Shown piece after piece: positions 48,944 to 58,107 of a stretch of DNA of 64,000 nt (positions are counted from its first letter, which is position 1; the number at the start of each line of letters is the position of its first letter). The translations under genes were made by a program, and so were the position numbers. The notes beneath the pieces were generated by a model. It saw only the letters and a list, made by a program, of their open reading frames with translations, was not told the DNA's origin and did not search any database. The DNA is from Deltaproteobacteria bacterium (GTDB lineage Bacteria; Myxococcota; Myxococcia; Myxococcales; Anaeromyxobacteraceae), in the NCBI GenBank assembly GCA_016214955.1, contig JACRMN010000017.1, positions 186,001 to 250,000 of the forward strand. The letters are read 5' to 3'.

Positions 48944-50503
48944 CTACATCCCGTGCCTCGCCAGCGCCGCGGTGATCCGCGCCCGCGCCGCCTCCGGCTT
49001 CATGGGCAGCGAGCGGAAGAAGTCGGCGCTGGTGAGCTCCGGCCCGCGCTCCCGCACGTCGGCCGCCCAGGCGGCGGCCCGGGCCTGGTCGCCGGCCAGT
49101 TCGTTGGCCGCCGTGGCGATCATGGCGATGAGGGCGTGGGCGCCCGGCGAGCGCGCCGCCCGCTCGGCCCAGGGCCGGGCCGCCTGGTCCTCGCCGAGGG
49201 CCAGGTGGCCGAGGGCCCGGGTGCCGAGGAAGGCGTAGTAGAGCGGGTCGAGGGGGCTGAGCCGCATGGCCTGCTCCACGTGGCGCCGCCCCTCCAGCCC
49301 CCGCCCGCCCAGCGACTCGGTGAGGGCGCAGGCATAGATGCCCTGCGCGTAGTTGGGGCTGATGGCCACGGCCCGCTCCAGCCAGCCGAGGCTGGTGTCG
49401 AGGTCGCCCTCCAGCCAGTAGCTGCGCCCCATGGTGAAGTTGACGAAGGGGTCGAGGGGGTCGAGCTCCAGGCCGCGCGCCGAGCAGCGGCGCGCCAGCG
49501 CGGTCTCGCCGGCGACGTCGTCGGTGTGGCGCATGAAGGCGGTCTGGAAGTGGACGAAGGAGAGGCCGGCGTGGGCGCGGGCGAACCCCGGGTCCTGGTC
49601 CACCGCCCGCTGAAAGAGGGCGCGGGCGGCGGCGTTGTCGCGGCGGTTGAAGCGGTACACGTGCTGGAGGCCCAGGTGGTAGGCCGACCAGGCGTCGAGG
49701 TTCCCGGTCACCGTCAGCCGCGCGCGCTCCGCCTCGTGGAGCGGGATCTGGATCTCCAGCGCCGCCAGGATGCGGGAGCGGATCTCCTCGCGGACGGCGT
49801 GCACGTCGCCGACGTCGCGGGCGAAGCGGTCGGCCCACACCAGGCCGCCGTCGCGGGTGTCGGCCAGCTCGGCGCTCACCGCCAGCCGCGCGCCCGAGAG
49901 CTCGACCGCCCCCGAGAGGCAGTAGCGCACGCCCAGCAGCCGGCCGGTCTCCCGGGGGTCGCCGTCGGGCGCCAGGCGGAACGAGGAGCCGCGGGCGGTG
50001 ACGAAGAGCCAGCGCAGCCGCGCCAGCTCGGTGATGAGCTCGTGCGGCAGGGCCTCGGCGATGGCCGCGAAAGGGCCCGGATCGCCGAGGAGCCGGAAGG
50101 GCAGCACCGCGATCGACGGCCGCGCGCCCGCATCGGCCGGCCCCAGGGGCGGGTCCGGCTCCCCCGCCGCGGGCCGGGGGGCGGCCGGATCGCCCGTCAC
50201 CCGCGCCTCGGCCACGAAGCGCAGCCCGCGCCCGTGGAGGGTGCGGATGAGACGCTGCGCCTTGCCGTCGTCGCCGAGGGCCTCGCGCGCCGACTTGATG
50301 CGGCTCGCCACGGCGGCGTCGGAGACGACGCGCCCCTCCCAGACCCGCTCGAGGATCTCGTCGCGCGAGACCAGCCGCTCCCGGTTCTCCACCAGCAGGG
50401 CGAGGAGCGCGAACACCTGCGGCTCCACCGGGCGGCGCCGGCCGCCCTCCCGCAGCTCGCCCCGGGCCAGATCGAGCTCGAAGGACTCGAAGCGGTAGAT
50501 CAC
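48944..50503 (-). CDS. Winged-helix (CadC-type) transcriptional regulator with TPR domain
   Basis: A 519-residue cytoplasmic regulator. Residues 1-100 are an OmpR/CadC-type winged helix (VEPQVFALLALLVENRERLV ... VVSDAAVASRIKSAREALG ... TLHGRGLRFV). About 130-250 is a domain of the kind placed between winged helix and TPRs (SIAVLPFRLLG ... YCLSGAVELSG ... LVWADRF), and TPR-like repeats fill the rest. There is no membrane helix, unlike CadC. The GTG start has no Shine-Dalgarno; TATCCT lies 6 bp upstream, suggesting a leaderless mRNA. Targets are unknown. Confidence 0.85.
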   Translation of the reverse strand: MIYRFESFELDLARGELREGGRRRPVEPQVFALLALLVENRERLVSRDEILERVWEGRVVSDAAVASRIKSAREALGDDGKAQRLIRTLHGRGLRFVAEARVTGDPAAPRPAAGEPDPPLGPADAGARPSIAVLPFRLLGDPGPFAAIAEALPHELITELARLRWLFVTARGSSFRLAPDGDPRETGRLLGVRYCLSGAVELSGARLAVSAELADTRDGGLVWADRFARDVGDVHAVREEIRSRILAALEIQIPLHEAERARLTVTGNLDAWSAYHLGLQHVYRFNRRDNAAARALFQRAVDQDPGFARAHAGLSFVHFQTAFMRHTDDVAGETALARRCSARGLELDPLDPFVNFTMGRSYWLEGDLDTSLGWLERAVAISPNYAQGIYACALTESLGGRGLEGRRHVEQAMRLSPLDPLYYAFLGTRALGHLALGEDQAARPWAERAARSPGAHALIAMIATAANELAGDQARAAAWAADVRERGPELTSADFFRSLPMKPEAARARITAALARHGM

Positions 50504-50564
50504 GCCGGGAGGATAGGTCCCGTCCCGGTTCGTGACCCCATCGTCTTGGGCCGCAAGAAGCCGC

Positions 50565-51998
50565 TTACGCGCCGCTGGTCCCGGGCGGGACGACCGAGGT
50601 CGCCGCCAGCGCCCGCCGGGCGGCGGCCACGGCCCGCTCCACGTCGGCCTCCGAGGTGCGCCAGTTGCTGACGCTGACCCGCATGGCGCGCCGGCCGCGC
50701 CAGGTGACCCCGCCGAAGAGCGCCTCGCCCGAGGCGTTGATGGCGGCGATGACGGTGTCGGTGCGCCGGTCGTGGTCCGGGGCGGCAGGCCCCGCGCCGG
50801 GCGCGCGGAAGCGGACCAGCGCCTGGTTGAAGCCCTGCGCCGAGAGGAGCTCCGCCCCCGGCAGCTCGCCGAGGCCCCAGGCCAGCGCCTGGGCGTGGCG
50901 GCAGAGCCGCTCCACCAGCGAGGCCAGCCCCTCGCGCCCCAGCTCCCGCAGCGCCGCGTACACCGGGAAGGCGCGGGCGCGGCGCGAGAACTCGGGGTTC
51001 CAGTCGAGCGCGTCGCGAGCCTGGGAGGCGGCGGGCAGGTAGCTGGTGGCCAGCGTCATGGCGGCGCGGTGGGCGGCGGCGTCGCGCACGAAGGCGAAGC
51101 CGCAGTCGTAGGGCACGCTCAGCACCTTGTGGCCGTCGGTGGTCCAGGAGTCGCAGCGCTCCACGCCGCGGACGCGGTGGGCGTGGACCGGCGAGACGCG
51201 CGCCCAGAGGCCGAAGGCGCCGTCCACGTGGAGCCAGGCGCCGGCGTCCCGGGCCACGGGCACCAGCTCCTCGAAGGGGTCGAAGGCCCCGGTGTTGAGC
51301 TCGCCGGCCTGGAGGACCACCAGCGCCGGATCGGTGGAGCGGGAGAGCGCCTCCGCCAGCACCGGGCCACGCACCCGCCCCGCCTGGTCCACCGGGAGCG
51401 GCTCGATGGCCTCGGTGCCCATGCCGAGGAGGCGCAGCGCGCGGTCGACGGTGCCGTGGCGGTCGGCGCTGGCCAGCACCCGGAGGCGCGGCGCGCCCTG
51501 GAGGCCTCGACGCTCGACGTCCCAGCCCTGCCGCGCCAGCAGGGCGTGCCGCGCGGCGGCCAGGCAGGTGACGTGCGCCATCTGCGTGCCGGTGACGAGG
51601 CCGAAGCCGCACCCGGGAGGCAAGCCGAAGAGCTCCTTCAGCCAGGCGCCGGCGACCTCCTCGGCCACCGAGGCGGCCGGGCTGGCGGCGTGGATGCCGG
51701 CGTTCTGGTCCCAGGCGGCGGTGAGCCAGTCGGCGGCCATGGCCGACGGGAGGCTGCCGCCGATCACCCAGCCGAAGAAGCGGCCGCACTGGGAGCCGGT
51801 GAGGCCGCCGGCGGCGCCGGCCACCAGCTCGTCCACCACCTGGCGGGCAGGCGTCCCGCCCACCGGCAGCGGCCCGACGAGCGCCCGCCGCAGCTCCTCC
51901 GCGGTGGCGGTGGCGGCCACCGGGCGCGTCTCCAGCGTCCCCAGGAAGTCGAGGGCGTGGACCAGCGCCCGCTCCAGCGCCTGGCGTTCCTCGCCCAT
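50565..51998 (-). CDS. PLP-dependent group II decarboxylase-like protein
   Basis: A 477-residue fold-type I enzyme of the aromatic-amino-acid/glutamate decarboxylase family. GFGLVTGTQMAH, SADRHGTVDRAL, LHVDGAFGLWA (cofactor Asp) and the PLP lysine in TTDGHKVLSVPYDCG are present. Whether it decarboxylates an amino acid or acts otherwise cannot be told. It follows the cysteine synthase homologue with only 1 bp between stop and start, so the two are co-translated and may act in sequence on a sulfur or serine-derived amino acid. Confidence 0.85.
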   Translation of the reverse strand: MGEERQALERALVHALDFLGTLETRPVAATATAEELRRALVGPLPVGGTPARQVVDELVAGAAGGLTGSQCGRFFGWVIGGSLPSAMAADWLTAAWDQNAGIHAASPAASVAEEVAGAWLKELFGLPPGCGFGLVTGTQMAHVTCLAAARHALLARQGWDVERRGLQGAPRLRVLASADRHGTVDRALRLLGMGTEAIEPLPVDQAGRVRGPVLAEALSRSTDPALVVLQAGELNTGAFDPFEELVPVARDAGAWLHVDGAFGLWARVSPVHAHRVRGVERCDSWTTDGHKVLSVPYDCGFAFVRDAAAHRAAMTLATSYLPAASQARDALDWNPEFSRRARAFPVYAALRELGREGLASLVERLCRHAQALAWGLGELPGAELLSAQGFNQALVRFRAPGAGPAAPDHDRRTDTVIAAINASGEALFGGVTWRGRRAMRVSVSNWRTSEADVERAVAAARRALAATSVVPPGTSGA

Positions 51999-51999
51999 G

Positions 52000-53043
52000 T
52001 CAGGCCGCCTTCCGCCCGAAGGGCGTGGAGGCGAAGATGGCCTCCTCCTCCTCGGTCATGTCGGAGGCCACGCTGGCGAAGAGCGGGGTGGAGAGGTAGC
52101 GCTCGCCGGTGTCGGGGAGCATGCAGAGGATGTTCGAGCCCCGGGGCGCGTCGCGGGCCACGGCCAGCGCACCGGCCATGGTGGCGCCCGAGGTGATGCC
52201 CACGAAGATGCCCTCCCGCGCCGCCAGCTCCTGGCTGCAGCGCAGGGCGTCGGGGCCGGCGATAGGCAGCACCTGGTGGATGCGGCTGCGGTCCACGTCG
52301 CCGGCGATCTTGGGGATGAAGTCCGGCGTCCAGCCCTGCATGGGATGGGGCTTCCAGGCCGGGTGGCCGGTGGCCGCCGAGCCGTCTGGGTTGCGCGCCT
52401 GCGGCGCGCCGCTGCCGAGGAGCGGCGCGTCGGCCGGCTCGCAGACGACGATCCGGGTGGCCGGTGACTCGCGCGCCAGCACCCGCGAGACGCCGTTGAG
52501 CGTGCCGCCGGTGCCGTACCCGACGACGAAGTAGTCGAGCCGCTCGCCGCGGAAGTCCTCCATGATCTCCCGCGCGGTGGTGCGTTCGTGGATGTCGGGG
52601 TTGGCCGGGTTCTCGAACTGCCGCGCGTAGAACCAGCCGTGCTCCCGCGCCAGCTCCACCGCCTTCTGCACCATGCCGGTGGCCCGCAGCGGTGCCGGCG
52701 TCAGCACCACCCGGGCGCCGAGGAAGCGCATCAAACGCCGCCGCTCGACGCTGAAGCTCTCCGCCATCACCACCACCAGCGGGTGGCCCGTGGCGGCGCA
52801 CACCATCGCCAGGCCGATGCCGGTGTTGCCGCTCGTCGCCTCGACCACCGTCTGCCCGGGCCGGAGCTCGCCCGAGGCCTCCGCCGCCCGGATGATCCCC
52901 AGCGCCAGGCGGTCCTTGATCGACCCCAGCGGGTTGAACGCCTCGACCTTCGCCCACAGGTTCACGTGCTCGGGGGCGAGGCGGTTGATCCGCACCACCG
53001 GCGTGTGCCCCACCGTACCCAGGATGCTCTCGTGTCGTGCCAT
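52000..53043 (-). CDS. cysK: Cysteine synthase family PLP enzyme (CysK-like)
   Basis: A 347-residue fold-type II enzyme. The PLP lysine is Lys43 (NPLGSIKDR), the phosphate-binding loop SGNTG is at 71-75 and GYGTGGTLNGVSR follows. It should make cysteine from O-acetylserine and sulfide, though related enzymes use other beta-replacement partners. The MAESFSVERRRLMRFLG segment differs from classical CysK. GGAAAGG lies about 7 bp before the ATG. First gene of a two-gene operon with the decarboxylase. Confidence 0.87.
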   Translation of the reverse strand: MARHESILGTVGHTPVVRINRLAPEHVNLWAKVEAFNPLGSIKDRLALGIIRAAEASGELRPGQTVVEATSGNTGIGLAMVCAATGHPLVVVMAESFSVERRRLMRFLGARVVLTPAPLRATGMVQKAVELAREHGWFYARQFENPANPDIHERTTAREIMEDFRGERLDYFVVGYGTGGTLNGVSRVLARESPATRIVVCEPADAPLLGSGAPQARNPDGSAATGHPAWKPHPMQGWTPDFIPKIAGDVDRSRIHQVLPIAGPDALRCSQELAAREGIFVGITSGATMAGALAVARDAPRGSNILCMLPDTGERYLSTPLFASVASDMTEEEEAIFASTPFGRKAA

Positions 53044-53176
53044 GGTTTGCCTTTCCGGCTGCTCGCAGCCTTCGAGGCGCCTTGTAGCGCCACGGCGCCG
53101 GCGCAGCCTGGAGGTGGGCTGGAGATTTCCTGGAGATGCGCGCCCGCGGCCCCGCGGGGGGCGCCGGGCGGCCCGG

Positions 53177-54508
53177 CTACCGGCCCGGGGGCAGCCCGCG
53201 CACCAGGGCCCGGGACCAGCGGCCGGCGTCGCGGAGCCGGGTGGAGAGCAGCCGCACCAGCGCCTGCTCGGCGGCCGGATCGCCGGCGCGCGCCAGCGCC
53301 GGCAGGTCCACCGGCTCGCGGGTATCGTCGAAGGTGTAGGCCGGATCGGCGACGTGGCGGGCCGGGAAGGTGCGGAGCACCGCCTCGTCGAGCGGGTCGG
53401 CGGCGGCGTGCCCGGCGCGGGCCACGCCGGCGCGGACGTCGGCGTCTGCGAGCGGCGCGGTCCCATCGCCGGAGGTTTCGCGCAGCGCGGCCAGGAGCGG
53501 GTCGCCGGCGCGCGACGCGGCGATGGCGTCGCGGAGCCTGCGGCGCGTGTAGGACTCGGCCGCGAGGTGGCGGTTGGAGGCGAGGGCGATGGCCGCGGCG
53601 CGCGGCCCGGGGAAGCCCACGGCGCCGAGGAGCTGGAGCCAGGCCACCCGCGCCAGGCCCACGCCCGGCACGGCGCGGGCGTGGTACGGCTGCGCCAGGT
53701 CCTGCAGGTAGTGGAGGGCGAAGCCGGTGAAGCGCCAGCCCCAGTAGGCGTGGCCGGTGGCGAAGGCGTGGGCCGCCAGCGCGCGGAAGAGGTGGATGCG
53801 CACCTCGGGGAAGGTGCGCCGGAGCTGGGGCGCGGCCCGGTAGGCCAGCCAGGGCTCGTGGAAGAAGCCCATGTGCATGGGCGCCTGGCTGGAGAACTCC
53901 AGGGCGGGGTTACCGAAGGGCTGCGGGCCGAGGCCGTAGCGGGCGCCCCAGGCGGTGCCGTTGTCCTCCCAGATGCCGAGGTCGAGGCCGTGGTCGGGCT
54001 CGTCGGCGGCGGTGGCCACCACCTCCAGCGCCGGCACCTCCTCCCCGTCGGCCAGGGCAACGAAGGTGGCCGCGTCGGGGCCGGACCGGACCAGCGTCAC
54101 CGCGGAGGGAGGGAGCGCCGCGGCGCCCGGCGGGAGCGGCGCGCCGGGCGCGAGCTGCCGGAAGAGCGGGAGCGGCATGGCCGGGTGAACGCGGAGGGCG
54201 GCGAGGAAGCGGGCGCGCAGCTCGCCCGCGGGGCCGGCGGCGCGGAAGGCGAGGGCGGCGGGGAGCGGCGGCCAGGCCGGCACGTGCTCGCGGAGCCAGG
54301 GCTCCTCGCCGGCCAGCAGCGCCTCGAGCCGGGCCCCCTCGGCGGCCAGGAAGGCCTCGAGCGGCTCGGCGCGCACCCGGGCGCCCAGCGCGGGCAGCGA
54401 GGCCAGCGACTCGCGGGTGACGATGGCGTGGTCGTCCCAGGCGCGCGCCCGCGGGGCGAGGAGCGCGGTGAGGAGGAGCGGAGCGGCGAGGCGTGCGGTG
54501 CGGGTCAT
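53177..54508 (-). CDS. Exported P1-nuclease/phospholipase C-like protein
   Basis: A 443-residue protein with a signal peptide ending at RARA, so mature protein starts with Trp (WDDHAIVTRESL). In zinc-dependent phospholipase C and S1/P1 nucleases the N-terminal Trp is a zinc ligand. FALHYLQDLAQPYHAR carries further His/Asp residues and HAFATGHAYWGW others. The overall assignment is by these motifs and is moderate; a long middle region is unassigned. It would release phosphate compounds outside the cytoplasm. Confidence 0.62.
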   Translation of the reverse strand: MTRTARLAAPLLLTALLAPRARAWDDHAIVTRESLASLPALGARVRAEPLEAFLAAEGARLEALLAGEEPWLREHVPAWPPLPAALAFRAAGPAGELRARFLAALRVHPAMPLPLFRQLAPGAPLPPGAAALPPSAVTLVRSGPDAATFVALADGEEVPALEVVATAADEPDHGLDLGIWEDNGTAWGARYGLGPQPFGNPALEFSSQAPMHMGFFHEPWLAYRAAPQLRRTFPEVRIHLFRALAAHAFATGHAYWGWRFTGFALHYLQDLAQPYHARAVPGVGLARVAWLQLLGAVGFPGPRAAAIALASNRHLAAESYTRRRLRDAIAASRAGDPLLAALRETSGDGTAPLADADVRAGVARAGHAAADPLDEAVLRTFPARHVADPAYTFDDTREPVDLPALARAGDPAAEQALVRLLSTRLRDAGRWSRALVRGLPPGR

Positions 54509-54515
54509 GCGCGTC

Positions 54516-55457
54516 CTACAGCTCGTACTTCAGCAGCAGGCAGCTCATCCCGCCGTTGCGGGTGGAGAGGGCTGCGCTGGGGGAGAGGCCCAGGATCTTC
54601 TCCAGGCCGCGGTCGGGGGCGACGAGGGCCAGGCGCCAGCCGCGCAGCCGCGGCAGGAGGCCGGCCAGGGCGCGCCAGGCGGCGGCCGGGTCGCCCTCGA
54701 GGCGCGAGCCGTAGGGCGGGTTCACCGCCACCAGGCCGGGGCCTGTCGGCGGCTGGAGCAGGGCGGCGTCGGCCCGCTCCACGCGGACCCAGGTGGCCAC
54801 GCCCGCCGCCTCGGCGTTCCTGCCGGCGAGGCGCACCGCGCCGCCGTTCCTGTCGGAGGCCCACACCGGCGCCGGCGGCGTGCGCTCGGCGGTGGCCAGG
54901 CGGCGGCGCACCTCCGCGTCGGCAGCCCTGTCGCGCCCGGGCCAGGCCTCGAAGGCGAAGCTGCGGCCGGCGCCCGGGGCGCGCCGCGCCGCCCGCAGCG
55001 CGCCCTCGATGGCGATGGTGCCCGAGCCGCACATGGGGTCGAGGAGCGGCCGGTCGCCGTCGTGGCCGGCGAAGGCCAGCAGCGCCGCCGCCAGCGTCTC
55101 GCGCAGCGGGGCGGCGCCGGCCCGGGCCCGCCAGCCGCGCTTCCAGAGCGGGCCGCCGGCCGCGTCGATGGAGACCGTGGCCTCTCCCCCGCGGCGGCGC
55201 ACCTGCATGTCCGCGCCCGCGCCGAAGCGGGCCTTCCCCTCGGCCAGCGCCGCGGCCAGGCCCGAGGCCGGACCGGCGAAGAGCCGCAGCGACACCGCGT
55301 CGGCGAGGCGCGAGCCCACGCAGGCCAGGGCCACGGCCGCTGCCCCCTCGGCCTCGGCGCCGCCGGGCGTGGCCGTGGCCGAGAGGCCCAGGCCGCGCAG
55401 CTCGGCGGCCAAGAGCTCCTCCAGGCCCGGGGCGCAGGCGGCGAAGATCCGCTCCAT
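54516..55457 (-). CDS. RlmL-like class I RNA methyltransferase (short)
   Basis: A 313-residue paralogue of the methyltransferase at 22374-23564: MERIFAACAPGLEELLAAEL at the start, LDPMCGSGTIAIEGAL as SAM loop and VNPPYGSRL as catalytic NPPY. It is about 80 residues shorter, mostly in the THUMP part. rRNA or tRNA guanine N2-methylation is likely. The start at 55457 begins at the conserved region; an in-frame ATG at 55472 is possible. It ends 7 bp from the next minus-strand gene. Confidence 0.83.
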   Translation of the reverse strand: MERIFAACAPGLEELLAAELRGLGLSATATPGGAEAEGAAAVALACVGSRLADAVSLRLFAGPASGLAAALAEGKARFGAGADMQVRRRGGEATVSIDAAGGPLWKRGWRARAGAAPLRETLAAALLAFAGHDGDRPLLDPMCGSGTIAIEGALRAARRAPGAGRSFAFEAWPGRDRAADAEVRRRLATAERTPPAPVWASDRNGGAVRLAGRNAEAAGVATWVRVERADAALLQPPTGPGLVAVNPPYGSRLEGDPAAAWRALAGLLPRLRGWRLALVAPDRGLEKILGLSPSAALSTRNGGMSCLLLKYEL

Positions 55458-55571
55458 GGCCACACTCTCCAACGTCCCGCCCTGGCTGGCCAGCCCCGGG
55501 GGGCGCCAGGCGCTCGCAAATCGGCGCCGTTTCGGTTAGATACGCGCCTCCTCTCCGCAGCGGACTCCCCC

Positions 55572-57170
55572 ATGATCTCGGTTCAGAACGTCACCAAGGC
55601 CTTCGGCCCCAAGAAGCTCTTCGAGGACGTGAACGTCTCGTTCTCGCCCGGCCGGCGCTACGGCCTCACCGGCCCCAACGGTGCCGGCAAGTCCACCTTC
55701 ATGAAGATCCTCTCCGGCGAGCTGGAGTCGGACGCGGGCCAGGTCTTCCGCCCCAGGAAGGTGGGCGTCCTCAAGCAGGACCAGTTCGGCTACGAGAACG
55801 TCCGGGTGCTCGACGTGGTGCTGCGCGGCAACCAGCCGCTGTGGAAGGCGCTGGAGGAGAAGCACGAGCTGCTGGCCAAGCCCGAGATCACGGACGAAGA
55901 CGGCCACCGGCTGGCGGAGCTGGAGGGCACCATCGCCGAGGAGGACGGCTACTCGGCCGAGGCCGACGCCGGCGAGCTGCTCGAGGGCCTGGGCATCGAG
56001 ACCCGCTTCCACGACGAGCCCATGAAGGCGCTGCCTGGCGGCCTGCGCCTCCGGGTGCTGCTGGCCCAGGCGCTCTTCGGCAAGCCCGACGGCCTGCTGC
56101 TCGACGAGCCCACCAACAACCTGGACCTCGACTCCATCCGCTGGCTGGAGCTCTTCCTCCACGAGTACGACGGCGTGCTGGTGACCATCTCCCACGATCG
56201 CCACTTCCTCAACGCCATCTGCACCCACATCGCCGACATCGACTACCAGACCATCATCACCTACACCGGCGGCTACGACGACATGGTGAAGCAGAAGGGA
56301 GAGGTCCGCTCCCGCGTCGAGTCGCAGAACGCCGAGAAGCAGAAGAAGATCGCCGCCCTCCAGGAGTTCGTGGCCCGCTTCTCCGCCGGCACCCGCGCCT
56401 CCCAGGTGCAGAGCCGCAAGCGCGCCATCATGAAGCTCAAGATGGAGGACCTGAAGCGCTCCAACATCGCCGCCCCCTTCATCAAGTTCGAGGTGGGGAA
56501 GCAGAGCGGCCGCCAGACGCTGGAGCTCCACGACATCGAGAAGCGCTTCGGCGACCTGCGGGTCATCCAGCCCTTCGGCGGGCTCGTCACCCGCGGGGAG
56601 AAGATCGCCATCATCGGCAAGAACGGCGCCGGCAAGTCCACCCTGATGAAGATGCTGCAGGGGGAGCTCGCGCCCGACGCCGGCACCGTGAAGTGGGGCC
56701 ACCAGGCGCAGGTGGGCTACCTGCCGCAGGACCACGCCGGCGTCATCCGCAAGGGCACCACCGCCTTCGGCTGGCTGCGGGAGATGGAGGACAAGCTCGG
56801 GAACGAGGAGATCTCCGGCCTGCTGGGCCGCATGCTGTTCTCCGGCGAGGAGCGGATGAAGCCCACCGACACCCTCTCCGGCGGCGAGACCGTGCGGATG
56901 CTCCTCGCCAAGCTCATGCTCTTCAAGGACAACGTCCTGCTCCTCGACGAGCCCACCAACCACCTGGACCTCGAGTCCATCAACTCCCTCTCCGAGGGGC
57001 TCGACCGGTACGAGGGCACGGCCATCTTCGTCACCCACGACCAGGAGCTCATCGGCGAGGTGGCCACCCGCATCTGGCTGGTGCGCAAGGGCGAGCCGGT
57101 CCTCGACTTCCCCGGCAAGTACGAGGAGCTGCTGGAGAAGCACCCCGAGCTCGAGGTCCACCGGCGCTAG
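55572..57170 (+). CDS. ybiT: ABC-F ATPase YbiT
   Basis: A 532-residue ABC-F protein with two ATPase domains and no membrane part; such proteins bind ribosomes. The first Walker A GPNGAGKST is at about 38-46 with a degenerate signature LPGGLR, as in E. coli YbiT where it is APGWK; the second has GKNGAGKST and LSGGETVR. Further YbiT-specific stretches are TISHDRHFLNAICTH and FVARFSAGTRASQ. Upstream, TTAGAT at 55536-55541 is a plausible -10. No Shine-Dalgarno is evident near the ATG. Confidence 0.93.
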   Translation: MISVQNVTKAFGPKKLFEDVNVSFSPGRRYGLTGPNGAGKSTFMKILSGELESDAGQVFRPRKVGVLKQDQFGYENVRVLDVVLRGNQPLWKALEEKHELLAKPEITDEDGHRLAELEGTIAEEDGYSAEADAGELLEGLGIETRFHDEPMKALPGGLRLRVLLAQALFGKPDGLLLDEPTNNLDLDSIRWLELFLHEYDGVLVTISHDRHFLNAICTHIADIDYQTIITYTGGYDDMVKQKGEVRSRVESQNAEKQKKIAALQEFVARFSAGTRASQVQSRKRAIMKLKMEDLKRSNIAAPFIKFEVGKQSGRQTLELHDIEKRFGDLRVIQPFGGLVTRGEKIAIIGKNGAGKSTLMKMLQGELAPDAGTVKWGHQAQVGYLPQDHAGVIRKGTTAFGWLREMEDKLGNEEISGLLGRMLFSGEERMKPTDTLSGGETVRMLLAKLMLFKDNVLLLDEPTNHLDLESINSLSEGLDRYEGTAIFVTHDQELIGEVATRIWLVRKGEPVLDFPGKYEELLEKHPELEVHRR

Positions 57171-57200
57171 CCGGCTGGCGCCCGGGCCGGCCCGGAGGCT

Positions 57201-58058
57201 ATGACCTCGTCCATGCGCCGGCAGGTGAAGAGGGAGGCGGTCAAGAGGGAGCTGGTTCCCGGGGAGTCCCGGGCGCTGCTGCAGGAGCTGCACCTCCTCA
57301 CCCGCCAGGGCGACCTCAACGCCGACGCGCTCCGCAAGCTCAAGCAGGTGAACCACCTGTGCGGGCTCCTGGCGCCGGCGGTGCAGGACGTGCTCTCGCG
57401 CTTCGGCGACCCGGTGGTCGCCGACTGCGGCGCCGGCAAGAGCTACCTGGGCTTCATCCTCTACGAGCTCTTCCTCGGGCCCGCCGGCAAGGGGCGGGTG
57501 CTCTCGGTGGAGAGCCGGGCCGAGCTCACCGCCGCCGCCGAGGCCCGGGCCCGCCGGCTGGGCTTCGAGCGCATGGCCTTCCAGACCGCGGCCATCGGCG
57601 AGGCGGAGCTGCCGCCGCGGCTCCACCTGGTGACCGCGCTCCACGCCTGCGACACCGCCACCGACGACGCCCTGGCACTGGCGGTGCGCCACAACGCCGA
57701 CCACGTGGCGCTGGTGCCCTGCTGCCAGGCCGAGGTGGCGCGCCAGCTCGCCGAGGGGCGGGCCGCCGACCCGGTGCTGGCCGAGCTGCACGGCCGCCCC
57801 TGGCACCGCCGCGAGTTCGGCTCCCACCTCACCAACGTGATCCGGGCCCTGGCCCTCGAGGCCGCCGGCTACCGGGTCACCGTCACCGAGCTCACCGGCT
57901 GGGAGCACTCGCTGAAGAACGAGCTCATCCTGGGCGAGAAGGTGAGGGCGCAGAACCCGGCGGCGCGGGAAAGGTTGGCGGCCCTGCTGCGCGCCACCGG
58001 GGTGACCCCCAAGGTGGTCCGGCTGCTGGAGATGGTCCCGGCCGGCGCCCCGGGGTGA
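57201..58058 (+). CDS. SAM-dependent methyltransferase (METTL25-like)
   Basis: A 285-residue methyltransferase. KLKQVNHLCGLL, VADCGAGKSYLGFILYEL (SAM loop), VTALHACDTATDDAL and LVPCCQAEVARQL are characteristic of this class, including the CC pair. Related eukaryotic METTL25-type proteins are poorly characterised. The start at 57201 has GGAGG only 2-3 bp away, so the ATG at 57213 is a possible alternative. It is 30 bp after ybiT, perhaps in the same transcript. Confidence 0.8.
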   Translation: MTSSMRRQVKREAVKRELVPGESRALLQELHLLTRQGDLNADALRKLKQVNHLCGLLAPAVQDVLSRFGDPVVADCGAGKSYLGFILYELFLGPAGKGRVLSVESRAELTAAAEARARRLGFERMAFQTAAIGEAELPPRLHLVTALHACDTATDDALALAVRHNADHVALVPCCQAEVARQLAEGRAADPVLAELHGRPWHRREFGSHLTNVIRALALEAAGYRVTVTELTGWEHSLKNELILGEKVRAQNPAARERLAALLRATGVTPKVVRLLEMVPAGAPG

Positions 58059-58107
58059 GCGCGGGGCGCGTTGCGTTCGCCCCGGGGCAGGCGTAAACAG
58101 ACCGATC

